Source: an uncultured Atopobium sp. (GTDB taxonomy: Bacteria > Actinomycetota > Coriobacteriia > Coriobacteriales > Atopobiaceae). Taken from it: DNA of 25,566 nt. Positions 7,878 to 14,300 of the stretch are shown in pieces (within the stretch, counting starts at the first letter, position 1; every line of letters begins with the position of its first letter). The stretch spans positions 1 to 25,566 of the forward strand of contig CAMPCT010000007.1 in the NCBI GenBank assembly GCA_946647055.1, written 5' to 3'. A model generated the notes under the pieces. That model was given only the letters and a program-made list of their open reading frames with translations. It did no database searches and was not told the origin of the DNA. The position numbers and the translations under genes were made by a program.

Positions 7878-7891
7878 CGAACAAACGTACG
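7878..7891. promoter_or_regulatory. LexA box 4, at the predicted transcription start of the LysM gene
   Basis: CGAACAAACGTACG matches the SOS-box consensus CGAACRNRYGTTYG at 13 of 14 positions, the best of the four sites. It begins 7 bp after the -10 of the rightward promoter, overlapping the expected start of transcription. Confidence 0.75.
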
Positions 7892-7960
7892 AGCACATCG
7901 CCTCCAATTGTTGTCCGGCACGCGCGGTATACCAAGGACAACAAGACGATAGGAGAGACA

Positions 7961-8422
7961 ATGCAGCGCAATCACACCACCATGACCTATCCCACCAACG
8001 GCTCCCAGGCACTCGAGGCGGTTCCCGTACGTCATCTCGTCCTCATCGAGGGCGGTGCCTGCTCTCCCAGCCCCCAGAGCCCTCGCACCTACCACGAGCA
8101 GGCTACCTCCCGTGCACACCGCGTCGTCACCACCGCGCAGGGCATCCTTGCGTTCTGCGTCGCCCTCGCCGTCATCGCGGCGATCCTCTCTGCAAGCATC
8201 ATCAGGGACTCCGCCCTCGTCGATGCCCGCAATGAGGCCTTCGCCAACGTCACGCTCGAGGAGGTCGTCGTCATGCCGGGCGACTCCCTGTGGCAGATCG
8301 CGGAGTCCCACCCCGTTACCGGCGTCTCCACCGCCGATGTCGTCTCATACATCTCCGAGTCCAACGACCTCCCCAGTGCCAACCTCCAGGTGGGTCAGCA
8401 CCTCTTGGTGCCAGCCTGCTAA
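7961..8422 (+). CDS. Single-pass membrane LysM protein, YneA/Rv2719c-like SOS division inhibitor candidate
   Basis: A 153-residue protein: a cytoplasmic tail of about 57 residues, one transmembrane helix (about 58-81, GILAFCVALAVIAAIL), a short stalk, and an extracytoplasmic LysM domain (about 101-151) with the typical VVMPGDSLWQIAE start and LQVGQHLLVP end. LysM binds peptidoglycan. The layout and position (divergent from lexA, followed by nrdR) match Bacillus yneA and mycobacterial Rv2719c, which block septation or act on cell wall during the SOS response. No catalytic domain is visible, which fits YneA. ATG 7961 is chosen for AGGAGA at 7951-7956. Two LexA-box-like sites lie on its promoter, so DNA-damage induction is expected. 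The cytoplasmic part is longer than in YneA. The function is inferred, not shown. Confidence 0.85.
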   Translation: MQRNHTTMTYPTNGSQALEAVPVRHLVLIEGGACSPSPQSPRTYHEQATSRAHRVVTTAQGILAFCVALAVIAAILSASIIRDSALVDARNEAFANVTLEEVVVMPGDSLWQIAESHPVTGVSTADVVSYISESNDLPSANLQVGQHLLVPAC

Positions 8423-8427
8423 CCTAC

Positions 8428-8443
8428 GCCTTTTATCTGGTGT
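8428..8443. promoter_or_regulatory. Candidate NrdR box (upstream, degenerate)
   Basis: GCCTTTTATCTGGTGT matches 6 of the 10 core positions of the NrdR box (CwAtATaTwG) plus the TGT flank. On its own it would not be called. It is listed because it lies exactly 32 bp from a much better box, the three-helical-turn spacing typical of NrdR tandem sites. Confidence 0.35.
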
Positions 8444-8459
8444 TTTATCCCAAATCAGA

Positions 8460-8475
8460 CCACAATACCTTGTGC
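8460..8475. promoter_or_regulatory. Candidate NrdR box (proximal)
   Basis: CCACAATACCTTGTGC contains the perfect inverted repeat CACAA-N4-TTGTG (8461-8474) and matches 8 of 10 core positions of the NrdR-box consensus acaCwAtATaTwGtgt. It lies about 60 bp upstream of nrdR, so autoregulation of nrdR-dut is likely. Confidence 0.6.
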
Positions 8476-8536
8476 CATGGATATCGAGCGGGTATGCTAC
8501 TCATGCTATCGGGATCCAAGAGGCAGAAGGTGGAGC

Positions 8537-8989
8537 ATGCGCTGTCCCAAGTGTGGTTGTGAAGAGTCCAAGGTCGTCGATTCCAGGCCTTCCGAGAACA
8601 ATGACGCCATCCGCAGGCGCCGTGAGTGCGCGGGCTGTGGCTTCCGCTTCACGACATACGAACGCTGCGAGGAGATTCCCCTCGTGGTCATCAAGAAGGA
8701 CGGCACGCGCGAGACCTTCGATCGGCAGAAGCTCATGCGGGGTCTCGTGACGGCCACAGTCAAGCGGAACGTTCCCATTGCCACGCTCGACAACCTCATC
8801 GGTGACATCGAGACCGAACTCCGCGACAAGGGCATCACCGAAATCCCCTCGTCAGAGGTGGGAAGCCTCGTCCTCAAGCGTCTCATCGACATCGACAAGG
8901 TCGCCTATGTTCGCTTCGCGTCCGTGTACCGCGACTTCAAGGACGTCGAGGAGTTCAGCGAGGAGCTGAGGAGCCTGGCCGATGAGTGA
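8537..8989 (+). CDS. nrdR: Transcriptional repressor NrdR
   Basis: The nucleotide-sensing repressor of ribonucleotide reductase genes. The 150-residue protein has the standard two-part layout: an N-terminal zinc ribbon (C3, C6, C31, C34, in MRCPKCG and CAGCGFRF) followed by an ATP-cone domain starting VIKKDGTRETFDRQKLMRGL. The family N-terminus MRCPKCG fixes the start at ATG 8537, with AGGTGGAG just upstream; longer in-frame starts would add residues outside the family. It follows the lexA/LysM pair, a neighbourhood also found in mycobacteria. Its last 8 bp overlap dut, linking control of dNTP synthesis with dUTP removal. NrdR-box-like sites upstream point to autoregulation. Confidence 0.96.
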   Translation: MRCPKCGCEESKVVDSRPSENNDAIRRRRECAGCGFRFTTYERCEEIPLVVIKKDGTRETFDRQKLMRGLVTATVKRNVPIATLDNLIGDIETELRDKGITEIPSSEVGSLVLKRLIDIDKVAYVRFASVYRDFKDVEEFSEELRSLADE

Positions 8990-9428
8990 TGACTTCATTA
9001 CGCTGCCCATCAAGCGCCTCGACCCCACGGTGGAGCTTCCCAGCTATGCCTATGCGGGTGACGCTGGCCTTGACCTGCGTTCCGCCGAAGACGTCACGTT
9101 GAGACCCCTCGAGCGCAGGCTCGTCTCGACTGGCCTTGCCGTCGCCATCCCCGAGGGCTATGCGGGCTTCGTCCAGCCCAGGAGCGGCATGGCGCTCAAG
9201 CGCGGCCTCTCCATGGCCAACACTCCCGGGCTCATCGACTCCCACTATCGCGGGGAGCTCAAGATCTGCGCCGTCAACCTCGATGCCCATGAGGACATCC
9301 ACATCGAGCGCGGGGAGCGCATCGCCCAGCTCGTCATCCAGAAGGTCCCCGTCGTCGAGCTCGTCGAGGTCGACCAGCTCGACGAGACTGATCGCGGCAC
9401 CGGTGGCTTTGGGTCAAGCGGCGCCTAG
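8982..9428 (+). CDS. dut: Deoxyuridine 5'-triphosphate nucleotidohydrolase (dUTPase)
   Basis: Hydrolyses dUTP to dUMP and pyrophosphate, keeping uracil out of DNA and feeding thymidylate synthesis. The 148-residue trimeric-type enzyme shows all five conserved motifs in order: AGDAGLDL, PRSGMALKRGL, NTPGLIDSHYRGELK (with the catalytic Asp and the Tyr that excludes ribose), RGERIAQLVIQ, and the C-terminal P-loop-like RGTGGFGSSG. ATG 8982 overlaps the end of nrdR by 8 bp, implying coupled translation. Nothing unusual is seen; the call is secure. Confidence 0.96.
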   Translation: MSDDFITLPIKRLDPTVELPSYAYAGDAGLDLRSAEDVTLRPLERRLVSTGLAVAIPEGYAGFVQPRSGMALKRGLSMANTPGLIDSHYRGELKICAVNLDAHEDIHIERGERIAQLVIQKVPVVELVEVDQLDETDRGTGGFGSSGA

Positions 9429-9537
9429 TAGCAGTCAGGTTTCGTCAATCATTGAAGACATTGTCCTCGCCTCACATGCCGCCAAGGGCAATGGGTATCC
9501 TCGTTTTTGTCTACGTAAGCCCAGAAGGGAGAACACC

Positions 9538-10491
9538 ATGACCGATTCCCCGTCCGTCCGCGACCTCGTCATCATCGGCGGAGGCCCCGCCGGCCTCTCC
9601 GCCTCCATCTACGCCACGCGCGCCATGCTCGACGCCGTCACCATCGAGCAGACGGCCATCGGCGGCCAGGTCATCCTCACCACCGACATCGACAACTACC
9701 CGGGTGTCCCCAACACCACGGGCTTCGAGCTCATTGATGCCATGCAGCGCCAGGCCACCGACCTTGGCGCCCAGTTCGTCACCGACACGGTCTCCGGCAT
9801 CTCACGTGACCCCGAGACGGGCATATTCGACGTCGTGTGCGCCGGCGGCACCATCAAGGCCCGCACCGTCATCCTGGCAACGGGCGCAACGCCCCGCCAC
9901 GCAGGCTTCGACGGCGAGGAGGCCTTCTACGGTCGCGGTGTGTCCTACTGCGCGACCTGCGACGGCATGTTCTATCGCGGCAAGCAGGTCTTTGTGGTTG
10001 GTGGAGGCAACTCCGCCCTCGACGAGGCGCTCTTCCTCACGCGCTTCGCCAGCCACGTCACCCTCATCGTCCGCAAGGACCACGTGCGCGCGAGCAAGGC
10101 CCTGCTCGAGACCGCGGCGGCCAACGAGAAGATCTCGATCCGCTACCTCACGAGCATCACCAAGCTCGAGGGCAACAACCTTCCCACCAAGCTGACCTTC
10201 CGCAACAACGAGACCGGCGAGAAGACCGTCGAGGAGTATCCCGAGGGCAGCTTTGGCGTCTTCGTGTTCGTGGGTCACATCCCGGCCTCCACGCTGCTCG
10301 AAGGCATGGCCGAGATCACGCCTGCGGGCACCGTCGTGACCGACGCCCGCATGGCGACCTCGACCCCGGGCCTGTTCTGCGCCGGTGACGTCCGCGACAC
10401 GCCCCTGCGCCAGATCATCACCGCCGCGGCAGACGGCGCCCTTGCCGCCACGAGCGCGGCGGCCTTCCTCGGCCAGCCCATCGAAGGGTAG
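9538..10491 (+). CDS. trxB: Thioredoxin-disulfide reductase (TrxB)
   Basis: An FAD-dependent reductase of thioredoxin. The 317-residue length is standard. FAD-binding GGGPAG is at residues 14-19, the redox pair C138-AT-C141 sits in YCATCDG, a second Rossmann motif GGGNSA is at 155-160, and the C-terminal FAD motif CAGDVRD is present. ATG 9538 is preceded by AAGGGAG and begins the family's N-terminus; a longer open frame upstream is not coding. The NADP-ribose motif usually written HRRxxxR is VRKDHVR here (178-184), so the His and one Arg are changed. Cofactor preference may differ from the E. coli enzyme (inference). It appears to be a single-gene unit followed by a hairpin. Confidence 0.94.
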   Translation: MTDSPSVRDLVIIGGGPAGLSASIYATRAMLDAVTIEQTAIGGQVILTTDIDNYPGVPNTTGFELIDAMQRQATDLGAQFVTDTVSGISRDPETGIFDVVCAGGTIKARTVILATGATPRHAGFDGEEAFYGRGVSYCATCDGMFYRGKQVFVVGGGNSALDEALFLTRFASHVTLIVRKDHVRASKALLETAAANEKISIRYLTSITKLEGNNLPTKLTFRNNETGEKTVEEYPEGSFGVFVFVGHIPASTLLEGMAEITPAGTVVTDARMATSTPGLFCAGDVRDTPLRQIITAAADGALAATSAAAFLGQPIEG

Positions 10492-10529
10492 GGGAGCGGC
10501 CTTTCCAAACGGAACATCCCAAGCTGTCA

Positions 10530-10561
10530 CAGGGACCCTAGGGTTTTACCCGGGGTCCCTG
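10530..10561. other. Strong GC hairpin downstream of trxB, no T-tract
   Basis: CAGGGACCC (10530-10538) pairs with GGGTCCCTG (10553-10561). An inner GGG/CCC stem (10541-10543 with 10549-10551) closes a TTTTA loop. There is no run of T after either arm, so it is not a classical intrinsic terminator. It lies about 40 bp after the trxB stop and may end, pause or protect the trxB transcript. Confidence 0.6.
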
Positions 10562-10576
10562 CTCGTATGTCTATGG

Positions 10577-10605
10577 TTACCGCGTCGGACCTTCCATTCG
10601 ATACT
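10577..10605 (+). promoter_or_regulatory. Candidate promoter of the hydrolase-ACP-pta-buk operon
   Basis: TTACCG (10577-10582), 17-bp spacer, GATACT (10600-10605). The -10 matches 4 of 6 consensus positions and the -35 matches 4 of 6. It lies just past the trxB hairpin and would give a leader of roughly 30 nt ahead of the hydrolase gene. Confidence 0.4.
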
Positions 10606-10643
10606 GGGCACAAGGTAGGGAAAGTCTGTCGAAAGGAGCACCA

Positions 10644-11714
10644 ATGGCATACGACTACATGCGCGTTGAGGACCGCAGGGACCCCAAGTGGGGCCTTCCC
10701 GGGGACGTCCGTGACAACTGGAACAACCCCACCATCGCCACCTTCTTCGCCGACGTCATGACCCCCGGCCTCTCGCAGGAAGAGGTCGACATGGGACGTG
10801 CCATGTTCGAGGGCGCCTTCGAGTCCATGACGGCGGGCATGGTCATGCCCCCGGAGCTCGAGGCGGCTGGCGAGTGGGCCGAGTATTGGGCTCCTGGCTG
10901 CGTCGAGGAGCCTGATGCCCCCGAGCTGCGCCTCCACGTCCGTCTTCCCAAGGGTGGCGATGGGAGCAAGCGTCCCTGCATCATGTACTACTTCGCCGCG
11001 GGCATGGGTGGCAAGCCTGACTACTTCGACATGGAGATCGCCCAGTACAGCGCCGACCTTGGCGCCGTTGTCATCGCCCCGCAGTACCGCGCGCATCCCG
11101 AGGTCAAGCAGCCCGGGCAGCTCAATGACCTCCACGCGGCCTATCAGTGGGCCATCGACCATGCTGACGAGATCAACATCGATCCCGACTGCATCGTCCT
11201 CTCGGGCTACAGCATTGGCGCCATGATGGCCCTGGGCCTTGCATTCCGCCTGCGCCGCTATGGCATCACCCCGCGCGGCCTCTCCATCGTCGCCCCGCCC
11301 GTCGACGACATGGCAAGCGGTCCCTCCAGCCGCTTCAGCTACGCAAACGAGAACCTCGGATGCGAGGAGCGCGAGATCACCTGGCACAGCTTCTTTGGCT
11401 CCACGCGCGTCGCCCAGCCCGCCCTCTCTCCCGAGATCGTGCCCAACCACTGCACGGTCGAGGACCTCAAGGGCTTCCCGCCCGTGTACATGCACCTCTT
11501 CGAAAGCGACCCCAACCGTGACGAGGACATCGAGTTCTGCAGCAAGCTCCTTGCCGCGAACGTCTTCTGCGGCTTCAAGCTCTGGGCAGGCACCAACCAC
11601 GCCACCATGTACAGCGGTCCCATGTACCCGTTCAAGGCGGGCTTCTATGCCGAGGTCGAGGACAACATCCGCACCCTCATCGAGAAGGACTGCCGTCGTC
11701 CCTGGACCGAGTAA
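10644..11714 (+). CDS. Alpha/beta hydrolase, hormone-sensitive-lipase-like (fold-3)
   Basis: A cytoplasmic 356-residue protein with an N-terminal cap region of about 90 residues, then an alpha/beta hydrolase core. The core shows APQYRAHPE (about 145-153, cf. YRLAPE in the HSL family), the nucleophile elbow GYSIG with Ser190, a candidate acid Asp289 in FESDPNRDE, and His319 in GTNHA. The HSL oxyanion motif HGGG is replaced by FAAGMGG (117-123), so the histidine is absent. Family members cleave carboxyl esters or thioesters of small acyl groups. ATG 10644 has AAGGAG upstream. It leads a cluster with an ACP-like protein, a phosphotransacylase and a butyrate kinase, which suggests it handles an acyl group bound to the carrier or CoA (inference). 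The natural substrate is unknown. Confidence 0.82.
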   Translation: MAYDYMRVEDRRDPKWGLPGDVRDNWNNPTIATFFADVMTPGLSQEEVDMGRAMFEGAFESMTAGMVMPPELEAAGEWAEYWAPGCVEEPDAPELRLHVRLPKGGDGSKRPCIMYYFAAGMGGKPDYFDMEIAQYSADLGAVVIAPQYRAHPEVKQPGQLNDLHAAYQWAIDHADEINIDPDCIVLSGYSIGAMMALGLAFRLRRYGITPRGLSIVAPPVDDMASGPSSRFSYANENLGCEEREITWHSFFGSTRVAQPALSPEIVPNHCTVEDLKGFPPVYMHLFESDPNRDEDIEFCSKLLAANVFCGFKLWAGTNHATMYSGPMYPFKAGFYAEVEDNIRTLIEKDCRRPWTE

Positions 11715-11754
11715 TCCAAGAGCAAGGACTCGCACACACAGTTAGGAGCACACA

Positions 11755-12003
11755 ATGGCATTCACCAGGGAAGAGATTACCGACATCCTGCTTGAGGCCG
11801 TCGGCAAGGCCATCAAGCGCGACCCCGCCACCCTCACAACCGACCTCAAGTGGGTCGATGACCTCAGCTTCAGGAGCGTCCAGGGCATGAAGGTCTGCGG
11901 GCTGCTCAACTACAGGCTCAAGATCACGGTTCCCCTCACCGATCTCATCAAGTGCGAGACGCTGCAGGATGCCGTCGACATGCTCGAGGGCATGGTCCAG
12001 TAG
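11755..12003 (+). CDS. Acyl carrier protein-like protein with an atypical Ser site
   Basis: An 82-residue protein of ACP size and helical pattern. Aligned by eye with AcpP, the phosphopantetheine serine corresponds to Ser41 in DDLSFRSVQGMKV, so the usual DSL is RSV. Helix II (about 41-55) carries Lys46 and Arg54 and almost no acidic residues, whereas fatty-acid ACPs are strongly acidic there because that face docks to their enzymes. It is therefore unlikely to be the general fatty-acid ACP and probably serves a dedicated partner. ATG 11755 has TTAGGAG upstream. It lies 40 bp after the hydrolase and 68 bp before pta. Whether Ser41 is modified cannot be told from sequence. The ACP fold call is good; its function is unknown. 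Confidence 0.8.
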   Translation: MAFTREEITDILLEAVGKAIKRDPATLTTDLKWVDDLSFRSVQGMKVCGLLNYRLKITVPLTDLIKCETLQDAVDMLEGMVQ

Positions 12004-12017
12004 GGCTCTACGTCTAT

Positions 12018-12047
12018 GCCCGGCATCCGCCCCAACGGATGTCGGGC
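12018..12047. other. GC hairpin between the ACP-like gene and pta
   Basis: GCCCGGCATCCG (12018-12029) pairs with CGGATGTCGGGC (12036-12047): 12 bp including one G-T wobble, with a six-base loop and no T-tract. Lying inside an apparent operon, it could partly terminate, or protect upstream or downstream mRNA and set different expression levels for the two gene pairs. Confidence 0.6.
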
Positions 12048-12071
12048 CGACACCATAGAGAGGAGACACAC

Positions 12072-13046
12072 ATGGCTGACCTCAAGGCCATATTCATCGA
12101 GCGTGCGCAGGCAAAGTGCCCCACGATCATCTTCCCCGAGGCGGAGAACGAGACGGTCGCCAAGGCCGCCGTCAAGGCCAACGAGCTGGGCGTCTGCAAG
12201 AGCGTCCTCATGGGTGACGAGGCCACCGTCCGTGGCTTCGCCGGTGATGCCGACGTGACCATCATCGACATCGACGCCAACCCCGAGGCAATCGACGAGC
12301 TCGCCCAGATCTATGCCGACCGCGAGGACTTCCCGGTGGAAGTCGCCGCCGACATGCTCAAGAACAAGATCAACTTCGCCTGCATGTACGTCGGTGCCGA
12401 CAAGGCCGACGCCATCGTCTGCGGCTACACCTGCCCCACGGCCGAGGCCGTTCTTGCCGCCCAGGAGTACATTGGTCTCGCGGAGGGCACCGCCATGCCC
12501 AACGCATACGTCATCGTCGAGCCCGACAACTTCGTCGGCGGCGAGGACAACATGCTCATCTTCGCCGACCCCGTCATGGTGGTCCAGCCCAACAGCGAGG
12601 AGCTTGCGTGCATCGCCACCAACACCGCCGCCTCGGCGGAGAAGCTCCTTGGCTGGACGCCACGCATTGCGTTCCTGTCGTACAGCACCAAGGGATCAGG
12701 CGGCAGCCCCGATGCGCTCAAGGTGCGCAAGGCCGTCGAGATCGCACGAGAGAAGCGTCCCGACCTGCTCATCGACGGCGAGCTGCAGCTTGATTCCGCC
12801 ATCGTCCCCGAGGTCTCCGCAAAGAAGATCAAGGGCGAGAACGTCCTCAAGGGCACGGCCAACCTGCTCGTCTTCCCCGACTGCGATGCTGGCAACCTCA
12901 CCGTCAAGTCGGTCTCCATGTTCGCCAACGGTGGTGGCACCTTCGCCATCATGTGCGGATTCGCCAAGCCCTTCGGCGAGATCTCGCGCCGCTCCGACGT
13001 CGACGGCATGGTCTTCAGCACGGCCGTGACCGCGGCCCAGTGCTAG
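12072..13046 (+). CDS. Phosphate acyltransferase (phosphotransacetylase family; acetyl or butyryl specificity unresolved)
   Basis: Converts an acyl-CoA and phosphate to acyl phosphate and CoA. The 324-residue protein carries the Pta/Ptb family signatures: FADPVMVVQPNSEELACIA, the LSYSTKGSGGSPDALKVRKA loop, DGELQLDSAIVPEVS, and the ending ANLLVFPDCDAGNLTVKSV. These look closer to phosphotransacetylase than to classical phosphotransbutyrylase. However, the next gene, 10 bp downstream, is a butyrate kinase-family kinase, so the physiological substrate could be a C4 or branched acyl-CoA. ATG 12072 follows GAGAGGAGA with good spacing. It forms the second half of the hydrolase-ACP-pta-buk cluster. 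The family call is firm; the substrate is open. Confidence 0.9.
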   Translation: MADLKAIFIERAQAKCPTIIFPEAENETVAKAAVKANELGVCKSVLMGDEATVRGFAGDADVTIIDIDANPEAIDELAQIYADREDFPVEVAADMLKNKINFACMYVGADKADAIVCGYTCPTAEAVLAAQEYIGLAEGTAMPNAYVIVEPDNFVGGEDNMLIFADPVMVVQPNSEELACIATNTAASAEKLLGWTPRIAFLSYSTKGSGGSPDALKVRKAVEIAREKRPDLLIDGELQLDSAIVPEVSAKKIKGENVLKGTANLLVFPDCDAGNLTVKSVSMFANGGGTFAIMCGFAKPFGEISRRSDVDGMVFSTAVTAAQC

Positions 13047-13056
13047 GGAGGCATCC

Positions 13057-14184
13057 ATGACCGACAAGACGTATCGAATCCTTGCCATCAACCCCGGTTC
13101 CACCAGCACCAAGGCGAACATCTTCGAGAACGACGTCGAGGTGTGGAAGTCCAACATCGCGCACTCGCCCGAGGAGCTCGAAGCCGCTGGAGACATTTGC
13201 GACCAGGGCCCGATGCGCCGCGACGCCGTGCTTGCCGCGGCACGAGAGGCCGGTCAGGACGTCAGCTCCATCGACGCCGTCGTGGCTGTTGGCGGCGTAG
13301 GCCTGGCCGCGCTCCTCTATGGCACCTACGCCATCAACGACACGATGGTCGAGGATGCCCGCATTGGCAAGTACGCCGTCCACCCAAACAACTCCGCCGT
13401 CATCATCGCCCGCGAGATCGCCGACGCCTGCGGCGCCCCCGCCTACGCAGCTGGCATGGCCACCAGCGAGGAGTTCCAGGACGTCGCCCACATCGGAGGC
13501 TTCAAGGAGACCCCGCGCCGCTGCTGCGTGCACATGCTCAACACCAAGGAGCAGGCACTCCGCTACGCCGCGGAGATCGGCAGGGACTATCGCGACATCA
13601 ACCTCATCGTCGCCCACGTCGGCGGGGGCATCTCTGTGGCGGCCCACCAGAGGGGCATGGTCATCGATGGAACCGATGGCATCGACCAGGACGGACCGTT
13701 CTCGCCCAACCGCCCGGGTCGCGTCGGCCTCATAAGCTTCTGCAAGAAGATCGCCTTCGCCGAAGGTGCGACAGCCGCCTCGGTCAAGAAGAAGATCGCC
13801 ACGGGCGGTGGGCTCGTGAGCCATCTGGGCACCAACGACGCGCTTGAGGTCAAGAGGATGATCGAGGCTGGCGACGAATACGCTGCCCTCGTCTACGAGG
13901 CACTCTTCTACAACGTCGCCAACTGGATCGGCTACATGGCAGCGGTGCTCAAGGGCAAGGTCGATGGCATCATCCTGACCGGTGGCCTCATGAATGACGA
14001 ATTTGGCGCAAACTACATCAGGGAGCGCGTCGAGTGGATCGCACCCGTTGCCGTCAAGCCCGGCGAGCTCGAGGGCGATGCCCTTGCCGCCGCCGCGCTG
14101 CGCGTCCTTCGTGGCGAGGAGGAGCTGCTCGAGTACACGGGCGTTCCCGTGTGGGATGGCTTTGACTACCTCAAGCGTGCGTAG
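13057..14184 (+). CDS. buk: Butyrate kinase-family carboxylate kinase
   Basis: Uses acyl phosphate to make ATP and a free carboxylic acid. The ASKHA fold is plain: the N-terminal phosphate loop ILAINPGSTSTKA, the central AHVGGGISVAAHQRG, the butyrate-kinase-specific DGPFSPNRPGR, GGGLVSHLGTND, and the C-terminal ILTGGLMNDEF. These separate it from acetate kinase. It is 375 residues, slightly longer than typical Buk (about 355). ATG 13057 has GGGAGG 5 bp upstream and only 10 bp separates it from the phosphotransacylase gene, so the two should be co-translated and act in sequence: acyl-CoA to acyl phosphate to acid plus ATP. Some family members prefer branched-chain acids, so butyrate is not certain. 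No butyryl-CoA synthesis genes lie in the window. Confidence 0.9.
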   Translation: MTDKTYRILAINPGSTSTKANIFENDVEVWKSNIAHSPEELEAAGDICDQGPMRRDAVLAAAREAGQDVSSIDAVVAVGGVGLAALLYGTYAINDTMVEDARIGKYAVHPNNSAVIIAREIADACGAPAYAAGMATSEEFQDVAHIGGFKETPRRCCVHMLNTKEQALRYAAEIGRDYRDINLIVAHVGGGISVAAHQRGMVIDGTDGIDQDGPFSPNRPGRVGLISFCKKIAFAEGATAASVKKKIATGGGLVSHLGTNDALEVKRMIEAGDEYAALVYEALFYNVANWIGYMAAVLKGKVDGIILTGGLMNDEFGANYIRERVEWIAPVAVKPGELEGDALAAAALRVLRGEEELLEYTGVPVWDGFDYLKRA

Positions 14185-14219
14185 GATCTCGCGAACGCCC
14201 CTATAATCCCATTCAGACC

Positions 14220-14258
14220 GGGCGGATGGCCGTTCTCGACAGATGCGACCATCCGCCC
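14220..14258. other. Perfect 10-bp hairpin between buk and the YczE-like gene
   Basis: GGGCGGATGG (14220-14229) and CCATCCGCCC (14249-14258) pair perfectly around a 19-base loop, with no T-tract. A TATAAT at 14202-14207 lies just upstream, so the hairpin may form either the 3' end of the buk transcript or the 5' leader of the next gene. Confidence 0.55.
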
Positions 14259-14300
14259 AATCACATACCATGGGAGCAGACGCATAAGGAACGGAAGCCT

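Noticed and set aside
9136..9537. Longer N-terminus for thioredoxin reductase
   Set aside because: The open upstream frame is a shadow of dut; the family N-terminus begins at 9538.
13057..14184. Acetate kinase
   Set aside because: The Pta neighbour suggests it at first, but DGPFSPNRPGR and AHVGGGISVAAH belong to the butyrate kinase branch.
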